Assembly: GCA_018061755.1 (NCBI GenBank)
Contig: JAGOTP010000007.1
Span: 1 to 54,373, forward strand
DNA from: Patescibacteria group bacterium
Lineage (GTDB): Bacteria > Patescibacteriota > Patescibacteriia > 2-12-FULL-60-25
DNA: 54,373 bases
Direction of reading: 5' to 3'
Positions 24,944 to 33,146 of the stretch are shown piece after piece (positions within the stretch are counted from its first letter, which is position 1; every line of letters begins with the position of its first letter). The notes beneath the pieces were generated by a model. That model was not told the DNA's origin. It saw nothing but the letters and a program-made list of their open reading frames with translations, and did no database searches. Both the position numbers and the translations under genes were made by a program.

Positions 24944-26626
24944 TCAGAGAAGGCGCAAGAGCTTTTGCGTGCGCGCCTCCGCGTGAGCGAGGTAGGTCGA
25001 AAAATCCTGGATCTGGCTGAGTCGCCCATCGCACAACTCGTAGAGCCTGGTCAGGCCGAGCGCCTCGATGAAGTGACGATCATGCGATACCAGAACGATC
25101 GTTCCCTTGAATGCGGTCAGCGCTTCTTCCAGCGCCTCAGCCGCTTCGAGGTCGAGATGATTGGTCGGTTCGTCGAGAACCAGCACATTCACCTGTCGCG
25201 CAGAAAACAGACCGATGAGCAAACGAGCGCGAGCGCCCGGGCTCAGAGTCGCGATCGGTTCTTCGGCTCGCTCATGCGACGTCACATGGAAGCGAGCGAG
25301 CAGATTGTAGGCGTCCATCTCGAGGAAGCCGCAGTCATCTTGCAGGAATCGCACCGGTGACAGGTCACGCGGCAGCGATTCGTGCTCCTGCATCATGTCG
25401 CCGATACGCACGTCCGCACCGATGCTCACCGTCCCCTTGAGCGGCTGAGCATAGCCCGTAAGCGTTTTGAGCAGGGTGGTTTTGCCGGTACCGTTCGTTC
25501 CCATGATCCCAAGCCGCGTACCGAGCGGGATCGACAGCGAGACGGGACCGACCGTGTGTCCCTGAGGGTATCCAGCCAAGACCGCCGAAAGATCGATGTC
25601 GCACTTCCCCTCATGGGACGAAGTACCGATGTCGATGCGCAGCGGCTCACGCAGGTGTGGACGTTCGATGCGCTCGATCTGTTCGATGCGCTGTTCGAGA
25701 GCGCTGGCGGCACGGCCAGAGCCGCCCGCACGATCACGCTTGAACCCACGCAGGAATTTGTCGTTGTCGCTGCCAGTCCAGCTTGCACCACGAACAGCGC
25801 GTGCGCGCTGGGCTTCTGCACGGGCCGTCAGACGGCCGATCTCGTCTTGTTGAGCACCATAGGCAGCGAGCTGTCCGGCGCGACGACGAGCTTGCATCTC
25901 GAGGTAGGCCGAATAGTTCCCATTCGTCACGGAAACTTTCCGGTCATGCCAGTCGAGCTCGATGATCTTGTGAGCGATCCGATCGATGAACCGACGGTCG
26001 TGGGACACGACCAGCACGGTGTGTTTCGATGCCCGCAGAAATGCTTCGAGCCAGACGACAGCCGGCAGATCGAGATTGTTGGTCGGTTCATCCAGCAACA
26101 GAACATCTGCGTCCTGCAACAGGATGTTGATCAGCCCGACCTTGTGACGCTGACCACTGCTCAGTCGCGAAACCGGCAGCAAACGTGCGGCCTCAGACAG
26201 ACCGAACCCGTCCAGCATCGTGTTGGCCCGATGTTCGAATTGGTAGCCCTGGAGACGTTCGAACGTCTCCATAACTTCTCCGTAGCGCGCGAGCGCAATC
26301 GGATCAGTTGCGAGCGCTACGGACAGCGCCTCGAGTTCGCGTTCGAGGGCGGTGATGCCCGTCGCGTCGCGCAGGAAGTCGAGCACCGGCAGATCGCTCG
26401 CCAGGCTCGTATCCTGCGGCAGATAGCCGATGCGTTCTTGGGGACCGACTTCGACCGTTCCACCGTCTGACGGGAGGAGACCCGCCAATATGCGTAGAAT
26501 GGTCGTTTTACCGGTTCCGTTGTAGCCGACGAGAGCCCCATGTTGCCCGTCACCCAGCGTGAAGGTCGCGTCCGCGAGGACGGTCGTGCCTCCATAGCTT
26601 TTCTGCAGGGCTTTGACTTTGAGCAT
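24944..26626 (-). CDS. ABC-F family ATPase (ribosome-acting, possibly protective)
   Basis: A 560-residue protein with two ABC domains and no membrane segment, the ABC-F design; members bind the ribosomal E site. Walker A motifs are GYNGTGKTT and GTNGTGKTT, and Walker B motifs are VLLLDEPTNNLD and VLVLDEPTNHLD. The first signature is LSSGQ, the second a degenerate LSPGA. An Arg/Ala-rich linker of about 80 residues corresponds to the P-site tRNA-interaction motif. G+C-rich; last gene of an operon with MTA phosphorylase and a radical SAM enzyme, which suggests self-protection or translation rescue. Start 26626 lies 7 nt after the preceding stop. Confidence 0.88.
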   Translation of the reverse strand: MLKVKALQKSYGGTTVLADATFTLGDGQHGALVGYNGTGKTTILRILAGLLPSDGGTVEVGPQERIGYLPQDTSLASDLPVLDFLRDATGITALERELEALSVALATDPIALARYGEVMETFERLQGYQFEHRANTMLDGFGLSEAARLLPVSRLSSGQRHKVGLINILLQDADVLLLDEPTNNLDLPAVVWLEAFLRASKHTVLVVSHDRRFIDRIAHKIIELDWHDRKVSVTNGNYSAYLEMQARRRAGQLAAYGAQQDEIGRLTARAEAQRARAVRGASWTGSDNDKFLRGFKRDRAGGSGRAASALEQRIEQIERIERPHLREPLRIDIGTSSHEGKCDIDLSAVLAGYPQGHTVGPVSLSIPLGTRLGIMGTNGTGKTTLLKTLTGYAQPLKGTVSIGADVRIGDMMQEHESLPRDLSPVRFLQDDCGFLEMDAYNLLARFHVTSHERAEEPIATLSPGARARLLIGLFSARQVNVLVLDEPTNHLDLEAAEALEEALTAFKGTIVLVSHDRHFIEALGLTRLYELCDGRLSQIQDFSTYLAHAEARTQKLLRLL

Positions 26627-26633
26627 AGGTCTC

Positions 26634-27458
26634 TTAGCGCTTCTTGTAGTACTCCGTGATTGTACCGGCTGCACAGTCACAGGAGAAGGTGGAGAGATGG
26701 GATCCGATCAGGTTCGTGAGGACCTGGATCATCAGAGCCGTGTTGGCATGGAAGACCTTCAGGACCTCCTCCATACCCGTCGCATCCATGCAGCAGGTCA
26801 GTCCCGTTCCGACGTCCCAGTCGGTGATGGAAGCGAAGACCGCGTAGCAGAGTCCGAGCTCGCGCGCGAACAGGCACTCCGGGTACTGCGTCATGTTGAC
26901 GATGTCCCAGCCCTGAGCGATGAACTCGCGACTTTCCGCTCGAGTCGAGAACCGTGGCCCCTGGATCACGACCGTCGTGCCGGATCCGTGAACACGGGGC
27001 ACAGAACTTGAGATCAGCGCAGCGACGCAGGCGCCCCGCAGCCTCTTGCAGTAGGGTTCCGCCATGGGCAGGTGGACGAACGATCCGTCCGGTTCGATGC
27101 TGTGGGCATCACGACCCCAGGTCCGGTTGACGAACTGATCCGGAACCACGAAGTCCCCAGGCTTGATCTCGGACTTGAGGCTGCCCGCGATGCAGGTGGC
27201 GACCACGGTTTTGACTCCAGTCCGCTTGAGCGCTGCCAGATTCGCCTTGTAGGGCACCTGGCAGGGCGCGAACTGATGCCGTGCTCCGTGGCGAGGCAGG
27301 AAGGCGACCGTCTGACTGCCCAACTCCCCGATCGTGATCCGATCCGAGGCCTGGCCGTAAACGGTCTCAGGCGTGTCGATCTGCTCCGCGTTCTTGAGGG
27401 CATCCAGCCGGTCGAGACCGGACCCTCCGATGATGCCGATGATCGGCTGTCTCTTCAT
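26634..27458 (-). CDS. mtnP: S-methyl-5'-thioadenosine phosphorylase (MTAP/PNP family)
   Basis: Cleaves methylthioadenosine, and in several MTAPs also 5'-deoxyadenosine, with phosphate. GIIGGSGLD at the N-terminus, the phosphate-site PRHGARHQFAPC, and NMTQYPECLFARELGLCYA identify the family. A C-terminal CDC pair resembles the CXC motif of thermostable archaeal MTAPs. An AAGGAG Shine-Dalgarno sequence is 7 nt before the start, and the start overlaps the radical SAM stop by ATGA. Coupling to a radical SAM enzyme makes removal of its 5'-deoxyadenosine by-product a likely job. Confidence 0.92.
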   Translation of the reverse strand: MKRQPIIGIIGGSGLDRLDALKNAEQIDTPETVYGQASDRITIGELGSQTVAFLPRHGARHQFAPCQVPYKANLAALKRTGVKTVVATCIAGSLKSEIKPGDFVVPDQFVNRTWGRDAHSIEPDGSFVHLPMAEPYCKRLRGACVAALISSSVPRVHGSGTTVVIQGPRFSTRAESREFIAQGWDIVNMTQYPECLFARELGLCYAVFASITDWDVGTGLTCCMDATGMEEVLKVFHANTALMIQVLTNLIGSHLSTFSCDCAAGTITEYYKKR

Positions 27459-28783
27459 ACTTCGTCTCCTTTCCAGTTCAGCCAGATAAGTCGTTCGAAC
27501 ATCGCCTGGGAGAATCGCGTGGTGACCTCATCCGGCGACAGGACATTTTCCCCGCAGTCGATCGCGCTCCAGGCGCAGCCCGTGCCGCTCAGCGCCTTGG
27601 TATCGTCGCCTCGAAAAACAGCGTGCTCAAGCGATGAACGGCCACGCCAGAGCTTGACGGTGTCCGTCTGCCAGACGCGGAACGTCAGGGGCAGATCACG
27701 CACCTGTCCGAAACGAGCGTTGAAGAACGGACAGTTACTGACCTGTCCATCTGCCCGGATCACCAGCTGGTTACCGTAGCAGGTGCAGTCGAGCGGAAAG
27801 AAATCCTGCTCAGCGAATGCCTTCATCTTCTTCTCGACCTGGTATTCGTATCCCCCATCCGCACACTCCTCATGACGCCGGAGAACGGCCGCCACCGAGG
27901 CCTGAGTGAAGTTAGCACGATCCGATTCAGACAGAAGCTCGAGCACAGCCCTCCCCTTCAGGAAGTTAAGGCCGAACTTGGACACTCCCACCGACTGCAG
28001 CAGTTCGCTCAGCTCACGCAGGGCGTGAAGAGAGTACGGGGTCAGGCTCGCCGAAACGGCGGTCCGCACTCCACGCGCCTGGAGCTTCTGAAGCATCCCG
28101 AGGATATCGTCGAACGTACCTCGCCCATCGGCATAGATACGGAGACGATCATTGACCCGCTTCGGGCCGTCGATGCCGAGCGCGACCAGCACGTCTCGCT
28201 CGAGACAGATCGCGATCACCTCATCGTCGATCAGCGTGCCATTGGTCGCGAGCATGAGATGCGTCCGGGTTGCCGACAGCCGACCAGCCTCTTGCAGACG
28301 ACGAATCTCTTCCAGGCTGGCGTAGAACGTCGCTTTGTTCAGAAGCGGCTCACCGCCGTAGAAGATGATGTAGTGATCCTGTTCGGGCGTCGCTGTCAGA
28401 TGCTCTGCCCAGAGACTGAGCCCTGCGCAGGCATCTTCCACTGAGAGCCTGGCCGCCTGCTCTGCTTCGGGCAGACGCGGGATCGGGCAGTAGCCGCAGG
28501 CGAAATTACAGCCCTGGGCGAGGATCAGGTAGAGCACGAGCGGAACCGACAGCTTGTCCATCAGCTGCCGCTTGACCCGAGCGAGTTCGGCATCGTCGTC
28601 TTCTGCTCCGCGCACAAGGAGCTTCCGCTCCAAGAGCTCGATCGCATAGGCGCTCACCAGAGGCTCTGATACGACTTCGATCCAGTGATCTGCACGAATG
28701 TAGAGCGGAACAGGGTGCAGCTCATGGAAAACCGCGACCCAGCCCTCTCTCACCCGAGTACAGGTGTAGCGTGACCACTCCAT
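27455..28783 (-). CDS. Radical SAM/SPASM-domain enzyme (peptide-maturase type)
   Basis: A 442-residue enzyme. An N-terminal part of about 85 residues precedes the radical SAM core with CNFACGYC (Cys92, 96, 99) and the SAM-binding YGGEPLLN. A C-terminal Cys cluster (DCTCYGNQ, SNCPFFNARFG, CAWSAIDCGEN) fits a SPASM domain holding auxiliary iron-sulfur clusters. This architecture is typical of RiPP maturases and sulfatase-activating enzymes. Start 28783 was preferred (AAAGG upstream); a longer frame to 28867 begins before a hairpin. No sulfatase gene is near, and a small Cys-containing protein is encoded just upstream. Confidence 0.88.
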   Translation of the reverse strand: MEWSRYTCTRVREGWVAVFHELHPVPLYIRADHWIEVVSEPLVSAYAIELLERKLLVRGAEDDDAELARVKRQLMDKLSVPLVLYLILAQGCNFACGYCPIPRLPEAEQAARLSVEDACAGLSLWAEHLTATPEQDHYIIFYGGEPLLNKATFYASLEEIRRLQEAGRLSATRTHLMLATNGTLIDDEVIAICLERDVLVALGIDGPKRVNDRLRIYADGRGTFDDILGMLQKLQARGVRTAVSASLTPYSLHALRELSELLQSVGVSKFGLNFLKGRAVLELLSESDRANFTQASVAAVLRRHEECADGGYEYQVEKKMKAFAEQDFFPLDCTCYGNQLVIRADGQVSNCPFFNARFGQVRDLPLTFRVWQTDTVKLWRGRSSLEHAVFRGDDTKALSGTGCAWSAIDCGENVLSPDEVTTRFSQAMFERLIWLNWKGDEV

Positions 28784-28812
28784 GGGACTCAGCCTTTCTT
28801 TGGATATGAGGA

Positions 28813-28840
28813 GGGCCCTAGCTCGAGAGAACCAGGGCCC
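28813..28840 (-). promoter_or_regulatory. Hairpin between small-protein and radical SAM genes
   Basis: GGGCCCT/AGGGCCC stem with a 14-nt loop and no T tract. It may attenuate read-through from the small gene into the enzyme gene. Confidence 0.4.
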
Positions 28841-28919
28841 GGGACGGACGCACGAATTCGCATTCATGGTCCAGTGGTGGGAGAAGCGGCGGGGAGGAAC
28901 AGGTGGAAGATCAGGCGAC

Positions 28920-29135
28920 CTAGAAGGCCACCTTCTGGAGCTGCGCGAACTGGTCCGCGCTCAGCTCGACGCGCGCGCCGTCGTCGCCGACGAGCGCGAC
29001 GCCGCCGTGCGCGAGCTCGTGGAGCGTCGGGCAGCAGCCCTGGGTGCCGCAGTCGAGGACGACCTTGCGGCCGGTCTCGGGGGCGGTGAAGGCGGGGGCG
29101 GGAACGACAGACGCGGGCGGGGGGGAGCTCATCAT
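28920..29135 (-). CDS. Small Cys-containing protein, candidate radical SAM substrate
   Basis: A 71-residue protein. The N-terminus is Pro/Ala-rich (MMSSPPPASVVPAPAF); the middle carries the cluster DCGTQGCCPTLHEL; the C-terminal part GGVALVGDDGARVELSADQF looks like a beta hairpin plus helix. GAGG 8 nt before ATG 29135 and a TTGACA-17-TACTTT promoter upstream support this start; a longer frame crosses the promoter. It is the first gene of the operon, 136 nt before the radical SAM gene. Size and position fit a RiPP-like precursor, but a free-standing metal-binding protein is equally possible. Confidence 0.6.
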   Translation of the reverse strand: MMSSPPPASVVPAPAFTAPETGRKVVLDCGTQGCCPTLHELAHGGVALVGDDGARVELSADQFAQLQKVAF

Positions 29136-29193
29136 GACGTGGGCCTCGTTGCGCAATCGGTGGCAGACGTTGCACCGTTCGCTGCGCAGAGAT

Positions 29194-29222
29194 AAAGTAA
29201 CGACCTGCCCCAATACTGTCAA
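29194..29222 (-). promoter_or_regulatory. Promoter of the radical SAM operon
   Basis: TTGACA (29222-29217), 17 nt, TACTTT (29199-29194) on the minus strand; leader of about 50 nt. The same -35, spacer length and -10 occur at 33067-33095. Confidence 0.6.
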
Positions 29223-29231
29223 TATTTCAAT

Positions 29232-29783
29232 ATGAACCTCGTCATCCTCTACGGTCCACCTGCCAGCGGAAAGCTCACCGTTGCTCAAGCCTTAGTAAAA
29301 AAGACTGGCTATGCTTTGCTGCATAATCATCTAATTGCCGACTTTGCGAGCGCCTTATTCCCGTACGGAACAGAAGCCTACGCGAATTTTTCAGAAGAAC
29401 TGCGCGTACGCGCCATTAAAAAAGCCATCGAACAAAAACTCCCCGGCCTCATCATGACCTTCGCCTATGGTTTAGAAACAAAAGATGGTCTACGCGATAA
29501 CATTGTCCTAAAAGAACTTTCGCGCATCGTTGGGAAAGCTGATGGGAAAACAACTTTTGTACGCCTCTATGCTGATCACTCGACACTCATTGAACGAATC
29601 GGGCTCCCCTCACGCCATCAGCATAAGAAACTGACAAATAAAAAGATATTAGTACGTTTGCTAAAGAACTATCGCTTGGAGGATGTGGTTCCATTTGCAG
29701 AAAGTCTGTCACTTCAAACAGATCAACGTTCCGCCTTACAGAGCACGAAAGAGATCATAAAACACCTGGGCCAGAATATTTAG
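29232..29783 (+). CDS. P-loop kinase-like protein (AAA_33/shikimate-kinase-like)
   Basis: A 183-residue soluble nucleotide-binding protein with Walker A GPPASGKLT at 8-16. The remainder is a small P-loop kinase fold (HNHLIADFASALF, then FVRLYADHSTLIERIG). The usual Ser/Thr after GK is replaced by Leu-Thr. The phosphate acceptor is unknown; small-molecule or RNA-end kinases are options. Moderate G+C like the majority genes; its ATG lies only about 10 bp from the -35 of the divergent radical SAM operon. Confidence 0.7.
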   Translation: MNLVILYGPPASGKLTVAQALVKKTGYALLHNHLIADFASALFPYGTEAYANFSEELRVRAIKKAIEQKLPGLIMTFAYGLETKDGLRDNIVLKELSRIVGKADGKTTFVRLYADHSTLIERIGLPSRHQHKKLTNKKILVRLLKNYRLEDVVPFAESLSLQTDQRSALQSTKEIIKHLGQNI

Positions 29784-29791
29784 CCACAGGC

Positions 29792-31627
29792 TCATCCGTC
29801 AATTCTCGAATACGGGCAGGCTGTATTGATCTGATCAATCACTGATCGGTCTGAGCCAAGCAAACGCGCAACGATACGGTTATAGAGCATGTTATTTGTT
29901 CGGATCATTTCTCCATCCTTAGCCAATTCTCGAATATTTTGGACGAGATCAGCGTAGTATCGATAAAGAATGTTTGGATCTTCGAGAAAACGTCGGGCAA
30001 GCAACTGAGTCTTCATCCCCTGACACCCATTAAACATCGCTGGACTGGAAGGACTGGTTGGATCATAGACAGAGTTCGTTCTTATAGCATTTAGGCTCTC
30101 TGCCGCTACTGTAGCGTTTCCCATCAAACGAGATAGTTCGGCCTGTTTCGGCTGAAAAAATGTATGGTTTGCTTCTTCGTCATTTGGGATATTTAGACAG
30201 ATATTTAACAAGTGCAGCATTTCATGATCCTCCAGAGGGGGTTCTAGATTAAAAATGGCACTCATCGCTCTGGGCTGGAATGGGATGATTCCTACGCCTC
30301 CATCATGATCCGCGCTACCCAAATGGCCGCCGGCGGGATTAGGTTCAATGCGAATTTGTATTTCTTTATAGCAGCGGCCCATCGAGTAACCACTCAAACG
30401 ATCAAGAGCCGATAAAACGACCGTTCTCTCGTTATGCAAGTACTGACGACAACGATCTTTTATCAGCTCATCCCCCTGTAGATCATCGCAGTTTGCTCGT
30501 ATGACAATCTGATCCGTAGGAATGACTTTATGAATGGAAATGGTATAGATTCCACCAACAGCATCCGCTTGAAATCGATAACGGCTCAGAGCAAAATCAT
30601 TACCGACAGGATAAATACTCGCATGCATATACCCCGTTTCATAAGTTGTCACCCCATCCGTAACTACGAATTCCGGATAGGTAGCATGACTACGCAAGCG
30701 AATCGTGTACGTTTTTCCATTTACAGGATACGTACAGGCACTTCCGACCTTCATCTCGAATAACCCATCAACCTGATTCGATGGGAGACAGGATCTGAGT
30801 GGAGATTCAAGCGGTTCAAAACGAGTCAATCGGCTGAGACCACAACTTGCATCACAATACCATTCACCATCACATTTTTCCCCCTCATTTCTCAGGCCAT
30901 TTCCACAAAAACCAGCCCTGACCGCAAAATGATCTGGAATCGAGGTAAAAGCGGGTTGTGATGGAGCTTGAGGAACTGGCTGTACAACCGGAGTCACTGT
31001 AACCGATCCAGAATTCACAGGCATCGTAGCTTCAGAGGCAGTTGTTGATGACTGATAGACTGTCGCCAATGCGGATAAATCAGCTCGGCTAGGTGCTTTT
31101 TGAGTAGAAATAAAGAAACGTTTCTCTAAACTTGGAGAAATAAACCATAGCTCTTTCCACTTGGCGTCCCAGACAAATTTTCCTTTCAGACGTTCAAACA
31201 AAGGTCGGTTCGATGTAAATGCACGATCTTTCTTTAATGGATTGTAGCCCGCAAGTATCTCTGTTCGATCATCATAGCCATCCTTGTCGCTGTCTTTGAC
31301 TTTGACATTGGTTCCATAGGCTCGTTCAAATTCATCGTCGATCCCATCACGATCAGTATCTTTAATTGGACGATGGTTCGTAAAGAGGCCAATTGGGATT
31401 TGTACTAAATCCTTTGTTGCGATCGTCTGCGCTTGTGCTTTTAGGTGTGCATACGAACGCAGCGCATCCTCGTCTATTTGTGCCGCAATCTCACCTTGCT
31501 CCGTCTGGTACCAAAGAGCTGTGTCCGTTTTAAATAATCCACGAGTAGCGGCAAAAGCACTTGAGGGCAGGATAGCAACCACCCCCACCAACACACCACA
31601 GCGTTTTAAGAAAGAAAGGGCGGTCAT
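29792..31627 (-). CDS. Secreted protein with TSP3-type Ca-binding repeats and HExxH motif
   Basis: A 611-residue exported protein. From ATG 31627 it has a signal peptide (LKRCGVLVGVVAILPSSAFA). Residues about 89-130 hold calcium-binding thrombospondin type-3-like loops (DTDRDGIDDEF, DSDKDGYDDRTE). A disordered Thr/Pro/Val linker follows, then a Cys-containing segment (CGNGLRNEGEKCDGEWYC) like DUF4215-type repeats. Near 468-472 is HEMLH with an acidic DEEANH about 13 residues later, a possible zinc metallopeptidase site. Upstream starts at 31648 or 31654 are less likely because an extended -10 overlaps them. Confidence 0.75.
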   Translation of the reverse strand: MTALSFLKRCGVLVGVVAILPSSAFAATRGLFKTDTALWYQTEQGEIAAQIDEDALRSYAHLKAQAQTIATKDLVQIPIGLFTNHRPIKDTDRDGIDDEFERAYGTNVKVKDSDKDGYDDRTEILAGYNPLKKDRAFTSNRPLFERLKGKFVWDAKWKELWFISPSLEKRFFISTQKAPSRADLSALATVYQSSTTASEATMPVNSGSVTVTPVVQPVPQAPSQPAFTSIPDHFAVRAGFCGNGLRNEGEKCDGEWYCDASCGLSRLTRFEPLESPLRSCLPSNQVDGLFEMKVGSACTYPVNGKTYTIRLRSHATYPEFVVTDGVTTYETGYMHASIYPVGNDFALSRYRFQADAVGGIYTISIHKVIPTDQIVIRANCDDLQGDELIKDRCRQYLHNERTVVLSALDRLSGYSMGRCYKEIQIRIEPNPAGGHLGSADHDGGVGIIPFQPRAMSAIFNLEPPLEDHEMLHLLNICLNIPNDEEANHTFFQPKQAELSRLMGNATVAAESLNAIRTNSVYDPTSPSSPAMFNGCQGMKTQLLARRFLEDPNILYRYYADLVQNIRELAKDGEMIRTNNMLYNRIVARLLGSDRSVIDQINTACPYSRIDG

Positions 31628-31638
31628 AGAATGTCGAA

Positions 31639-31647
31639 ATGATAGCA
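31639..31647 (-). promoter_or_regulatory. Extended -10 element of the TSP3-repeat protein gene
   Basis: TGC-TATCAT on the minus strand, 11 nt before ATG 31627. Confidence 0.4.
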
Positions 31648-31705
31648 TTTTCACCCTTCATCGCCCAGCATCTTTTGGATAGCTGTTAGCCGTATCTGTC
31701 TCGTC

Positions 31706-32230
31706 TTAAATTCTTCGACTATCGTAGGCCCAATGTAAAACAGCCTGACGCTGTCCTCGACGACAGGTCAGATCTCCCGGCAGACAGTGATTTTTGATTT
31801 GTGTGATGTGGCGTGCGATGGCTTTCCAGCGCCTAATTTGTCGCTCATCTTCTCCCGGCAGTCTTCTGCCTAAGTAATAGCGACAGTACCATTGAAACCA
31901 ACCACGCGGATCATGCTGTTCATTGATCCAGCCCGCTTTCCTCCAAATGCGCAGTGACTGACTAGCTGGAACTTGAAAAAAATTTAATTTATTATCGCGA
32001 TGATGTTTAGCGAGCTTTGCCTGCTTGAACCAGGATTCAGGAAACTCATCCAGACAATCCGTCATGTATTTTCCCCCAAATATCCCAAGAGCCAGCATCT
32101 CTTTAGGTGTGAGCTGTGGCTTAAAAAGCGGATGGAAGTTCTTGCCGATTGGTTCCACGCATTCGTAGCGATAGCCCGATTGCATTTTGTCATCTACCAC
32201 AATCACTCTCGGCTTAGCTGAACGCGTCAT
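31706..32230 (-). CDS. Conserved hypothetical protein, Trp/Arg-rich
   Basis: A 174-residue basic protein. It contains NFHPLFKPQLTPKEMLALG, then FGGKYMTDC, RGWFQWYCRYYLGRR, DERQIRRWKAIARHI and a C-terminal CRRGQRQAVLHWAYDSR. I recall similar uncharacterised proteins in bacteria and plants, but cannot name a function. The density of Arg, Lys and Trp would suit nucleic-acid binding. Start 32230 is preferred over 32248. Confidence 0.7.
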   Translation of the reverse strand: MTRSAKPRVIVVDDKMQSGYRYECVEPIGKNFHPLFKPQLTPKEMLALGIFGGKYMTDCLDEFPESWFKQAKLAKHHRDNKLNFFQVPASQSLRIWRKAGWINEQHDPRGWFQWYCRYYLGRRLPGEDERQIRRWKAIARHITQIKNHCLPGDLTCRRGQRQAVLHWAYDSRRI

Positions 32231-32310
32231 ATCCCCTATTAATAGCAAAAAAGCGAAGAATCGTCTGCTCGTGACTCACAACCGATCAAAGATAGATGGT
32301 GAGCGACGAG

Positions 32311-32336
32311 GGGGAAGCTGTAGAACAAGCTTCCCC
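32311..32336 (-). terminator. Hairpin after the 32387 gene
   Basis: GGGGAAGCT/AGCTTCCCC stem (32311-32319 with 32328-32336) without T tract; terminator-like. Confidence 0.4.
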
Positions 32337-32386
32337 AATAGGCCAGACTGGCCCGAGAAAAGAACAACTCGTCTTTGTGCGGAAGA

Positions 32387-32953
32387 CTACTGCTCACGCT
32401 CCGCCGGAAGCGGCAGGCCGGACAGCTCGAGGAGCCAGCGCTGGACGAGCGTCCGTACGGGCTGGCTCTTCAGGAACTCGGCCAGCACGCCCTCGCCGAA
32501 CTGCATCTCACGCTGAATGTCGGCGAGATCGTCCCGGGTGAGCTGCGCCCTGGCCGCCTTGAACCGGCGGCCGTACTCCCCCTGGACAGCGGACTCCCGA
32601 CGCCTCTCGAGCGAGCGGCGGGCCCGGCCCTCGATCGCGCGATACAGCCCGAGCTTGGTGCTCTGCCGAGACTGGAAGCCGAGGAGGACGGTCTGGGCCA
32701 GCTTGTATTTCTCGATCTCCTGCTCGTGCTCTTTGATCTCACGAAGGCACTGTGCGATGTCGGCGCCCTCCCCCTTGCAACGCTCATGGAGACGATGGAT
32801 GGCTCGATGGGCGACTGCCTCCTTCCGGTACCAGCCACTCGCCGCCCTGACCACCTCGGTCTCCACGGACCGCAAGTAGCGGACATGGATAGGATTGGTG
32901 ACTTCGTCCCCGAACGGAAGACCCGTATCTTGTTGTACAGCCGGAGCTGACAT
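32387..32953 (-). CDS. Hypothetical helical protein, G+C-rich
   Basis: A 188-residue protein rich in Arg, Glu and Ala, predicted almost wholly helical, with long heptad-like stretches (AQCLREIKEHEQEIEKYKLA). No signal peptide or known motif. GGAAAGG 8 nt before the start is a good Shine-Dalgarno sequence, and a TTGACG-17-TATTAT promoter lies upstream. Coding G+C is far above neighbours. Divergent from the membrane protein at 33147; the pair forms one transferred-looking unit. Confidence 0.7.
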   Translation of the reverse strand: MSAPAVQQDTGLPFGDEVTNPIHVRYLRSVETEVVRAASGWYRKEAVAHRAIHRLHERCKGEGADIAQCLREIKEHEQEIEKYKLAQTVLLGFQSRQSTKLGLYRAIEGRARRSLERRRESAVQGEYGRRFKAARAQLTRDDLADIQREMQFGEGVLAEFLKSQPVRTLVQRWLLELSGLPLPAEREQ

Positions 32954-33032
32954 GAACTAACCTTTCCTGATCACGACCATGGTGGTCTGCGATCATGTTG
33001 AGAGTTGTTGACGACCCGTGAAGGAACCAAAA

Positions 33033-33061
33033 ATAATATACTACGCAACGAAAAACGTCAA
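33033..33061 (-). promoter_or_regulatory. Promoter of the 32387-32953 gene
   Basis: TTGACG (33061-33056), 17 nt, TATTAT (33038-33033) on the minus strand. Confidence 0.6.
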
Positions 33062-33066
33062 TTTGA

Positions 33067-33095
33067 TTGACAAAATAGGCTCAGAAAGCTACTTT
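33067..33095 (+). promoter_or_regulatory. Promoter of the membrane-protein gene at 33147
   Basis: TTGACA (33067-33072), 17 nt, TACTTT (33090-33095). It starts 5 bp from the divergent promoter's -35 box. Confidence 0.55.
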
Positions 33096-33146
33096 TTTGG
33101 CACTCCAACGCGAATGGACGCGTCGGAACACACACGAGGTGATGTC

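Noticed and set aside
25382-26470. Long open frame (362 codons) on the plus strand opposite the ABC-F gene
   Set aside because: It is antisense to a well-defined ATPase with Walker motifs; G+C-rich genes readily give long open frames on the opposite strand. Its product is Arg/Gln/His-rich without any domain.
27072-27779. Plus-strand open frame across the MTA phosphorylase/radical SAM junction
   Set aside because: Antisense shadow of two recognisable enzymes; no ribosome site and no motif.
24944-29135. Sulfatase-activation (anSME) system
   Set aside because: The radical SAM enzyme has a SPASM-like cluster, but no sulfatase gene is in the window and the neighbours (phosphorylase, ABC-F, small Cys protein) fit peptide modification better.
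32375-32950. 191-codon plus-strand frame opposite the 32387-32953 gene
   Set aside because: The minus-strand gene has promoter and Shine-Dalgarno sequence; the plus frame has neither.
33018-33146. 43-codon N-terminal extension of the membrane protein
   Set aside because: AT-rich stretch containing the promoter; the ATG at 33147 has an ideal ribosome site.
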